From positions 1-32,975 of the forward strand of contig CAJOFU010000032.1 in NCBI GenBank assembly GCA_905233935.1: a stretch of DNA of 32,975 bases, read 5' to 3'. The stretch is from Paludibacteraceae bacterium. GTDB lineage: Bacteria > Bacteroidota > Bacteroidia > Bacteroidales > Paludibacteraceae. Under the pieces are notes generated by a model, which saw nothing but the letters and a program-made list of their open reading frames with translations, was not told where the DNA came from and did not search any database. Numbering within the stretch: the first letter of the stretch is position 1; the number at the start of each line of letters is the position of its first letter. The translations under genes and the position numbers were made by a program. Shown in pieces: positions 7,153-12,391 of the stretch.

Positions 7153-7379
7153 TTATTATTGGAGCGTTTATCATGATTGCTGCAGGCAGTGGTGGAACTG
7201 ATAAAGCAATGGTTAGTAGTGCGGCTCGTGGTTTTGCACAAGGATATGCGTGTGGCTCAGGGGGATTTACTATGATTGGTACTGCCTCATCAGAAAGTGC
7301 TTGCAGATCAAGCTGCGAAAGAGCTGGTTACAGAGGAGCATATTGCTATGGGGACCAAGGTGGTTGCTTTTGCAAATAA
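7113..7379 (+). CDS. Precursor of a defensin-like (CS-alpha-beta) six-cysteine peptide
   Basis: An 88-aa precursor starting at ATG 7113 (MSKKNFF), inside the end of the VanZ-like gene; the longer open frame upstream is non-coding. Residues 6-24 are hydrophobic and act as a signal or membrane leader, and residues 25-46 form a linker. All six cysteines lie in the last 42 residues (47, 64, 68, 78, 85, 87) with spacing C-x16-C-x3-C-x9-C-x6-C-x-C. This is the CS-alpha-beta layout: CxxxC on a helix and CxC on the last strand. Insect defensins have C-x12-C-x3-C-x9-C-x5-C-x-C, and the local text SAC-xxx-C...RGAYC...CFC closely parallels their SAC-xxx-C...RGGYC...CVC. Net charge is only slightly positive. 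Antimicrobial or toxin activity is inferred. The spacing could be coincidental, but the full six-position match argues against it. Confidence 0.75.
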   Translation: MSKKNFFIAALQVIIIGAFIMIAAGSGGTDKAMVSSAARGFAQGYACGSGGFTMIGTASSESACRSSCERAGYRGAYCYGDQGGCFCK

Positions 7380-7383
7380 CAAA

Positions 7384-7420
7384 GATACCCCATTAGATAG
7401 ATGTTGTCTATTGGGGTATC
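7384..7420 (+). terminator. Strong hairpin between the defensin-like gene and the MauE-thioredoxin gene
   Basis: GATACCCCA (7384-7392) pairs with TGGGGTATC (7412-7420), extended inside by TAGAT/GTCTA (one G-U pair) around a 7-nt loop. The downstream tract is T-rich but broken (ATTATCTTATTATCTTTT). It may be a leaky terminator or a 3' stabiliser that makes the peptide mRNA more abundant than the enzyme mRNA. Confidence 0.6.
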
Positions 7421-7438
7421 ATTATCTTATTATCTTTT

Positions 7439-8320
7439 ATGGTTTATATCAAACGGATACCTGCTATATTGGCAGGTATAATACTAATATGGGCTGGACT
7501 AAGCAAGTTGGGCAATGTTGCGTTATTCCAACATCTTATTATAGAATATGGCCTCGGAGGTCTAAATGTTCTAGCACCATTCATTATTATTATTGAGATA
7601 TTAATCGGCTCCCTTCTTATTTTAGACATTCGCGAAACATTCGTTAGTTCAATCGCGATAGCAATAATTATTGTTTTTACATGCGCTTATACATACGCAT
7701 GGCATTGGCATGGAATAACTGATTGTGGATGCTTTGGAAATTATATGCCTATAAAATCAACACCACTGACGACCTACTCTCGAAATATCATTTTAACAAT
7801 ACTATTGATACTCGCTATTATTTATGATGGTCATCATAAAGAAACAGAAAAATGGAAGGTCATTACATTAGGGACAATTCTATTTTCAGCGACGTTCTTA
7901 GCCGGCATGACATACAAGCCCCTTGCCTTTGTTAATAAATCGCACCCATATGAAAATACGGCTATCAACAACACTCCTCTTAACAGATACAACACGGCAC
8001 AACCTTATGAGTCTGAATTAATCATGTTTTTCACATATGGTTGTCCACATTGCATTAACTCCATGCAAAATTTCATGGCATGGGAAAATGACAATGCTGT
8101 TGACCATACAACAGCCTACGTACTTACAGATTCAATAAATATGCAAACAGATTCACTTAAGGCGTTATTTTGTGAAAGGTTTCCAACTATACATGTCAAA
8201 GAAATTAGTACAGACTCATGCAATTTTATTAATGCATTTCCGACATCGTTTCTGATTCGCCATGATACAATACAATATATCATGGTAGGAGAACTGCCCT
8301 CACATTATTTATTCCAATAA
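7439..8320 (+). CDS. MauE/DoxX-like membrane domain fused to a CPHC thioredoxin-like domain
   Basis: A 293-aa protein. Residues ~5-130 hold four membrane segments with the paired-cysteine loop DCGCFG (C96, C98) seen in MauE/DoxX-like membrane proteins, and a further hydrophobic segment lies at ~142-160. Residues ~190-293 form an extracytoplasmic thioredoxin-like domain with FFTYGCPHC (C202, C205) and the cis-proline loop AFPTSFLI (P268). The dipeptide between the cysteines is Pro-His, as in DsbA, which favours thiol oxidation. MauE is needed for maturation of the disulfide-rich methylamine dehydrogenase small subunit. The fusion is therefore a plausible complete disulfide-forming enzyme: a membrane redox partner plus a DsbA-like domain in one chain. 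The nearest cysteine-rich product is the six-cysteine peptide encoded 59 nt upstream, a likely client. Confidence 0.75.
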   Translation: MVYIKRIPAILAGIILIWAGLSKLGNVALFQHLIIEYGLGGLNVLAPFIIIIEILIGSLLILDIRETFVSSIAIAIIIVFTCAYTYAWHWHGITDCGCFGNYMPIKSTPLTTYSRNIILTILLILAIIYDGHHKETEKWKVITLGTILFSATFLAGMTYKPLAFVNKSHPYENTAINNTPLNRYNTAQPYESELIMFFTYGCPHCINSMQNFMAWENDNAVDHTTAYVLTDSINMQTDSLKALFCERFPTIHVKEISTDSCNFINAFPTSFLIRHDTIQYIMVGELPSHYLFQ

Positions 8321-8564
8321 CGTGCGAATATATATGTCAAACAAAAAACCTGCATACAAATTGATACACAAAGCATTACACATCTACATAAGATTGATAA
8401 AGGAGACTATTTAGATAGCTAAGGATAATTTTTAGATCTACGTGGTCAAATTTTGAACAATTCTCACCACACAAAAACACCACAACCGATCACACAACAT
8501 TTTTTGTTTCAAACTTGAATCAATAAACCCCTCATGGAAACTATAGGAAATCCCCCAAAAGTAG

Positions 8565-8616
8565 CCGATACTTTCCGAAATCGAGGTCTAAAACACCACA
8601 TTTCGGAAAGTATCGG
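8565..8616. repeat. 17-bp perfect inverted repeat
   Basis: CCGATACTTTCCGAAAT (8565-8581) and its exact complement (8600-8616) are separated by 18 nt and followed by AAATTTTTATT. It can act as a terminator-like hairpin on the plus strand; there is no transposase nearby. Confidence 0.75.
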
Positions 8617-8886
8617 AAATTTTTATTGATTATGTGTTACTTAGCATTTGCATAAATAGACTGCAAAAATCCCACCATCTTTGCATATTTCACGTCGTCT
8701 GTTATATCGGGCAGAATGTGACAAAAGTCAGCACTAAGCAGCCAAAACGGTCATCTTAGTCGAGGGTAAGTCAGTCCAAAGTCAGCGGAAACTCAGTCCT
8801 AAGTCGAGAGAATCCTAGACTTTAGTCCTACCCAGAAGCCAATCACAAGCCAACGACCGCCTTCAAACTTTGCTTCTTTGAGTTTC

Positions 8887-8903
8887 GCCGACTGTCAGTC
8901 GGC
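8887..8903. repeat. Perfect palindrome GCCGACTG-T-CAGTCGGC
   Basis: Eight base pairs around a single central T. It could be a protein-binding operator-type site or a fold-back element; no gene lies within 280 nt on the right. Confidence 0.5.
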
Positions 8904-8925
8904 TATTATATATTGCGTGAGATTA

Positions 8926-9022
8926 GTGAGGCTAATGAGGCTAACTCATTATCTTGTTATCATTCAATCATTTACTAGCCTCACATAGCCTCAATTCTAC
9001 CCCTTAGCCTCATTAGCCTCAC
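8926..9022. repeat. 19-bp perfect inverted repeat built from GAGGCTAAT units
   Basis: GTGAGGCTAATGAGGCTAA (8926-8944) is exactly complementary to 9004-9022. The 59-nt spacer holds further AGCCTCA motifs in the right-arm orientation. Each arm is itself a near-tandem repeat of TGAGGCTAA. No coding sequence inside. Confidence 0.75.
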
Positions 9023-9184
9023 TTCAATTTTTCGTTATTCGCCCGAAGTCAAAGAAAATGCAGTGACACTCTGGCACTCTGGCACTTTAGAGGCAATTTG
9101 ATTGAAAATTAGATGAAAATTACTCATTTTTTCTGCTGTTGAGTTCAGCCCTGCTGTTTCCGTCGGCAGAAGACGGCTTGCTTG

Positions 9185-9373
9185 TTATTCACAAGAAGGG
9201 ATATGGACAGGTCCGTACACCAAATCATTGTCATGTCGGAACGTCTCATCCTGTCGATTACACATCACAAAATCAATCCACTCATCCGTCGGGCTGTCAA
9301 ACCAAAGCACTTTGAGGTCTTTTAATGCTGTCTCGTCCAATTCATATATCTTCATTACTGCGCATAGCGTCAT
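9185..9373 (-). pseudogene. DUF3990 fragment (central part only)
   Basis: The 62-aa frame contains MKIYELDETALKDLKVLWFD, then SPTDEWIDFVMCNR and DLVYGPV. This is the order seen in the middle of DUF3990 proteins (YELD, L-x-VL-x-F, EEWLDFV-x-NR, D-x-V-x-GPV). A full DUF3990 protein is roughly two to three times longer; both its N-terminal part and the region after GPV are missing, the latter replaced by an unrelated HIPSCE end. A promoter-like TTGC/TAACTTTG pair sits just upstream on the minus strand, so the fragment may be transcribed. ATG 9355 is the more natural start than 9373. It is probably a remnant. Confidence 0.5.
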
Positions 9374-9387
9374 TCATAATTCGCCTG

Positions 9388-9417
9388 CAAAGTTACGAAA
9401 AATTTTTGAATTAGCAA
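9388..9417 (-). promoter_or_regulatory. Promoter-like boxes upstream of the DUF3990 fragment
   Basis: On the minus strand, TTGC (9417-9414) and TAACTTTG (9395-9388) are 18 nt apart. Predicted start near 9381, 8 to 26 nt before the candidate ATGs. Divergent from the promoter at 9507. Confidence 0.5.
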
Positions 9418-9506
9418 GAGATTTTGCAAATTTGCACGCAAAATGACGAAAAAAATATTTTTTGTTAAGGATTTAGCGTGAAGGATGAAAAAAAAGTCGA
9501 AAAATC

Positions 9507-9537
9507 TTGCAAATGTCATTTTTTTTTCGTAACTTTG
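9507..9537 (+). promoter_or_regulatory. Promoter of the aldo-keto reductase operon
   Basis: TTGC (9507-9510), 19-nt T-rich spacer, TAACTTTG (9530-9537). It shows that the reductase starts at 9555 and not further upstream. The whole block is nearly identical to the promoter at 18951-18982. Confidence 0.8.
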
Positions 9538-9554
9538 TGGGCAAATTACACGTT

Positions 9555-10508
9555 ATGGAAGCCCAAGACCTCTACAAAGCAGCGGAGAGCCGCTATGACA
9601 ACCAAGCGATGTACGCCTACTGCGGACGAAGCGGTGTGCAACTGCCGAAACTCAGTCTGGGTATGTGGCATAACTTCGGCAGCGTCGATCCCTACGAGCG
9701 CAGCCGCGCTATCACGCATTACGCCTTCGACCACGGCATCACGCATTTCGATCTGGCAAACAACTACGGCCCTTGTTACGGCAGCGCTGAGGAGACGATG
9801 GGAAGATTGATGGACGACAGTTTTCGTCCGTACAGAGACGAACTGTTCATCTCCACCAAAGCCGGTTACGACATGTGGCAAGGACCTTACGGCAACGGCG
9901 GTTCGCGTAAGTACCTGATGGCGAGCATCGACCAGAGTCTCAGGCGCATGCATCTGGACTACGTCGATCTGTTCTACAGCCACCGTTACGACCCGAATAC
10001 GCCGATAGAAGAAACGCTGCAAGCACTCGTGGATATCGTGCGCGCAGGAAAAGCATTATATATAGGTATATCCAACTGGCCGTTGGAGCAACTGCGCAAA
10101 GGCTACGAGTACCTCGCTGAGCGTGACGTGCCGCTATTGATTTACCAAGGCAAACTCAACCGTCTGTACACCGACCATATAGATAGCGGATTGCTGAGTT
10201 TCTGCCGCGAGAAAGGTGTGGGATTCATTGCGTTCTCGCCGCTGGCACAAGGTCTGCTGACCGACCGCTACATCAACGGCATACCTGCCGACTCGCGCAT
10301 GGCAAAGGGTAAGTTCCTGCGTGCCGAGCAACTGACCGACGAGGTACGCGCCAAGGTAGCCGAAGTTCGCGTAGAAGCCGCTGAGCGAAAGATCTCAACC
10401 GCCCAACGCGCCTTAGGCTGGATACTTGAGCAGCAAGGCGTAACATCCGTGCTCGTCGGAGCCAGTAGCGTGGAGCAATTACAAGACAACCTCGCGGTGG
10501 TATCATGA
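9555..10508 (+). CDS. yghZ: YghZ-type aldo-keto reductase (C-terminally short)
   Basis: An NADPH-dependent aldo-keto reductase closest to E. coli YghZ (L-glyceraldehyde 3-phosphate reductase). Start at ATG 9555 (MEAQDLYKAAESRYD), 18 nt after the -7 box; the frame is open further upstream only because it runs through the promoter. Landmarks: YCGRSGVQLPKLSLGMWHNFG, the catalytic tetrad D66, Y71, K102 and H143 in FDLANNYG, STKAGYDMW and YSHRYDPN, then GGSRKYL and the cofactor-binding LGASS-like VGASSVEQL. The protein has 317 residues, about 30 fewer than YghZ: it stops right after the segment that normally continues into the last helix. The stop overlaps the queH start (ATGA). The substrate in this organism is not known. 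Confidence 0.85.
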   Translation: MEAQDLYKAAESRYDNQAMYAYCGRSGVQLPKLSLGMWHNFGSVDPYERSRAITHYAFDHGITHFDLANNYGPCYGSAEETMGRLMDDSFRPYRDELFISTKAGYDMWQGPYGNGGSRKYLMASIDQSLRRMHLDYVDLFYSHRYDPNTPIEETLQALVDIVRAGKALYIGISNWPLEQLRKGYEYLAERDVPLLIYQGKLNRLYTDHIDSGLLSFCREKGVGFIAFSPLAQGLLTDRYINGIPADSRMAKGKFLRAEQLTDEVRAKVAEVRVEAAERKISTAQRALGWILEQQGVTSVLVGASSVEQLQDNLAVVS

Positions 10509-11197
10509 AACAGGCCTCACATATCGTTGTACCGAAAGGGCTAGACAAAGTGCTATTGCATGCATGCTGCGCACCGTGCTCGTCAGCGATTGTCGAGTGG
10601 CTGCTGATGCATGAGATAGAGCCGGTCATCTACTATTTCAATCCGAACATCTACCCCCAAGAGGAGTACGAGATTCGCAAGCAGGAAAGCCAACGTCACG
10701 CCGAGAGTCTTGGTATCCGATGGATAGACGACGACCGAAGAGCCGAGAGCCAAGAGCCGAGAGCCGAAAGCAGTTATGATGAACAACATCAAGCATGGCG
10801 GCATGATATTTGTGGATTAGAGAATGAGCCCGAACGCGGCAAACGGTGTGAGGCGTGTTTCTACCATCGGTTGCTGGCTACGGCACACAAAGCGCAGGAA
10901 CTCGGCATCGGTTGGTTTGCCACCACGCTGGCTTCGTCGCGCTGGAAAAACCTCGATCAGGTCAACGCTGCCGGACTGCGCGCTGCTGAAACCGTCTCAC
11001 AGCGAAGCGGTCTAACAGGCGAAGCCGGTCTCACAGCAGAGCGGTCTCACAGCAAAGCGGTCTATTTCTGGGCACAGAACTGGCGCAAAGACGGGCTGCA
11101 AGACAGGCGAAATGCACTGTTGAAGGAATACAACTTCTACAACCAGCAATACTGTGGTTGTGAGTTTAGTTTTAGGTCAACAATTAAAGACAATTAA
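10505..11197 (+). CDS. queH: Epoxyqueuosine reductase QueH with two repeat-coded insertions
   Basis: QueH reduces epoxyqueuosine to queuosine in tRNA anticodon loops; it is the iron-sulfur alternative to QueG. The cysteine signatures are present: HACCAPCSS (C21, C22, C25), ERGKRCEACFYHR and the C-terminal YNQQYCGCEFS. Conserved YYFNPNIYPQEEYEIRKQE and TTLASSRWKN are intact. Two stretches do not belong to the family: residues ~79-90 (AESQEPRAESS, from a 4 x 7-bp array) and residues ~163-186, encoded by four ~16-bp tandem repeats. Both keep the frame and lie in loop regions between conserved blocks, so the enzyme may still fold. ATGA overlap with the reductase suggests coupling. Confidence 0.9.
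   Translation: MKQASHIVVPKGLDKVLLHACCAPCSSAIVEWLLMHEIEPVIYYFNPNIYPQEEYEIRKQESQRHAESLGIRWIDDDRRAESQEPRAESSYDEQHQAWRHDICGLENEPERGKRCEACFYHRLLATAHKAQELGIGWFATTLASSRWKNLDQVNAAGLRAAETVSQRSGLTGEAGLTAERSHSKAVYFWAQNWRKDGLQDRRNALLKEYNFYNQQYCGCEFSFRSTIKDN
10742..10769. repeat. 28-bp array of four heptamers inside queH
   Basis: GCCGAGA, GCCAAGA, GCCGAGA, GCCGAAA in tandem, encoding AESQEPRAES in QueH. Same architecture (4 x 7 bp) as arrays at 18521, 19738 and 25682. Confidence 0.85.
10994..11059. repeat. Four ~16-bp tandem repeats inside queH
   Basis: Units GTCTCACAGCGAAGCG (10994-11009), an 18-bp variant (11010-11027), then two 16-bp units (11028-11043, 11044-11059). They encode a Ser/Arg/Gly-rich loop absent from other QueH proteins. 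Confidence 0.85.
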
Positions 11198-11241
11198 AAA
11201 CTATTACGATGACTACTTTTTCGGTCAACTATTAAAGACAA
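11176..11241. repeat. Pair of 18-bp direct repeats before tdh
   Basis: GTCAACAATTAAAGACAA (11176-11193) recurs with one mismatch at 11224-11241, 48 bp apart. The first copy overlaps the end of queH and the second ends 16 nt before tdh. No clear promoter boxes are visible in this gap. Confidence 0.7.
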
Positions 11242-11257
11242 ATAACAAAAATACTAT

Positions 11258-12283
11258 ATGAAAGCACTGGTAAAGAGATACGCCAAGCCGGGCATCTGGA
11301 TGGAAGAAGCACCTATTCCGGAGGTCGGTGTGAACGACGTACTGATCAAGGTCAAGAAAGCCGCCATATGCGGTACAGACCTGCACATGTACAAGTGGGA
11401 CGAATGGAGTCAAACGCATTGCAAACCGCCCTATATCATGGGTCATGAGTTTGTGGGCGAAGTGGCTTACACCGGTTCGGGTGTACGAAACGTCAAGATA
11501 GGCGAGCGTGTGACAGCCGAGGGGCATATCGTGTGCGGTCAGTGCCGTAACTGCCGCCGAGGCATGGGGCACGTGTGTGAGCACTCGCTCTCCGTCGGCA
11601 TCTTCGGCAAGGATGGTGCGTTTGCAGAATTTGTCACGATCCCCGAAAGCAATATCGTCAAACTACGTCCTGAGATACCTGACGACTTTGCGGCAATCAT
11701 GGATCCCTTCGGTAACGCTACCCACACTGCGCTTGCATTTCCGTTGCTGGGCGAAGACGTGCTTATCACCGGCGCAGGACTGATCGGCACAATGGCGGCA
11801 GGTATATGCCGCTATGCCGGAGCAAAGAACATCGTGGTGACGGACATCAACCCTCTGCGTCTGGATATAGCGAAAAAGATGGGCGCCACAGTCACCGTGG
11901 ACGGCAGCAAGGGCGAGACGGTCGAAGGGGCGATGAAGCAACTCGGTATCCGCGGCTTTGATGTCGGACTGGAAATGTCCGGCGCACCAGCTGCGTTCAA
12001 CGATATGATCGCACACATGTACAAGGGCGCAAACATTGCCCAACTCGGCATCCTGCCCAAAGACACACAGGTTAACTGGAGCGACGTGATCTTCAACGCC
12101 CTGACGATCAAAGGCATCACAGGTCGCAGGATGTGGGAGACATGGTATCAGATGGAGCAGATGCTGCTTGGCGGCTTGGATCTCTCGCCGGTCATCACCC
12201 ATCGCTTCAAGTTCGATGACTTCCAGAAAGGATTCGATGTCATGGTCAGCGGACAATGCGGGAAAGTCTTATTAGAATGGTAA
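11258..12283 (+). CDS. tdh: L-threonine 3-dehydrogenase
   Basis: Zinc-dependent medium-chain dehydrogenase that oxidises L-threonine to 2-amino-3-ketobutyrate with NAD+, normally followed by Kbl cleavage to glycine and acetyl-CoA. At 341 aa it has the same length as E. coli Tdh. Visible residues: catalytic zinc ligands C38 and H63-E64 (GHE), structural zinc cysteines C93, C96, C99 and C107, and the Rossmann motif GAGLIG at ~173-178. The C-terminal segment GITGRRMWETWYQMEQMLLGGLDLSPVITH is split across the substrate-pocket region typical of Tdh. No kbl lies next to it. Start MKALVKRYAKPGIWMEE matches the family. Confidence 0.95.
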   Translation: MKALVKRYAKPGIWMEEAPIPEVGVNDVLIKVKKAAICGTDLHMYKWDEWSQTHCKPPYIMGHEFVGEVAYTGSGVRNVKIGERVTAEGHIVCGQCRNCRRGMGHVCEHSLSVGIFGKDGAFAEFVTIPESNIVKLRPEIPDDFAAIMDPFGNATHTALAFPLLGEDVLITGAGLIGTMAAGICRYAGAKNIVVTDINPLRLDIAKKMGATVTVDGSKGETVEGAMKQLGIRGFDVGLEMSGAPAAFNDMIAHMYKGANIAQLGILPKDTQVNWSDVIFNALTIKGITGRRMWETWYQMEQMLLGGLDLSPVITHRFKFDDFQKGFDVMVSGQCGKVLLEW

Positions 12284-12294
12284 AAGCATTTTTA

Positions 12295-12338
12295 TTGACA
12301 ATTGGCAGATTGACAATTGACAATTGATTGTCCAATTG
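12295..12338. repeat. Heptamer array and hairpin between tdh and the M16 peptidase gene
   Basis: Five ~7-bp units (TTGACAA, TTGGCAG, ATTGACA twice, ATTGATT) run from 12295 to 12329. The last part folds back: CAATTGACAAT (12314-12324) pairs with ATTGTCCAATTG (12327-12338), with one bulged C. No T-tract follows. Confidence 0.65.
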
Positions 12339-12391
12339 CAAGAGATTATCTGATTGAACAACGCACTAAAATCATAAATTATAAAACATAA

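Larger units (their letters stand above)
8321..9184. other. Gene-free, repeat-rich interval
   Basis: No reading frame with recognisable protein character on either strand. The interval contains a 17-bp inverted repeat, a 19-bp inverted repeat with internal AGCCTCA motifs, a short perfect palindrome, scattered AAGTCAG/GTCAGTCC-like motifs around 8760-8830 and a short direct repeat of CACTCTGG near 9066. It looks like decayed or non-coding accessory DNA at the island's right edge. Confidence 0.6.

Noticed and set aside
7276..7596. 106-aa plus-strand ORF bridging the defensin-like and MauE-thioredoxin genes
   Set aside because: Out of frame with both, crosses the hairpin, and shows no signal or motif; the two flanking frames have strong protein features.
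8926..9022. Insertion sequence bounded by the 19-bp inverted repeat
   Set aside because: Only 59 nt between the arms, no transposase nearby and no obvious target-site duplication.
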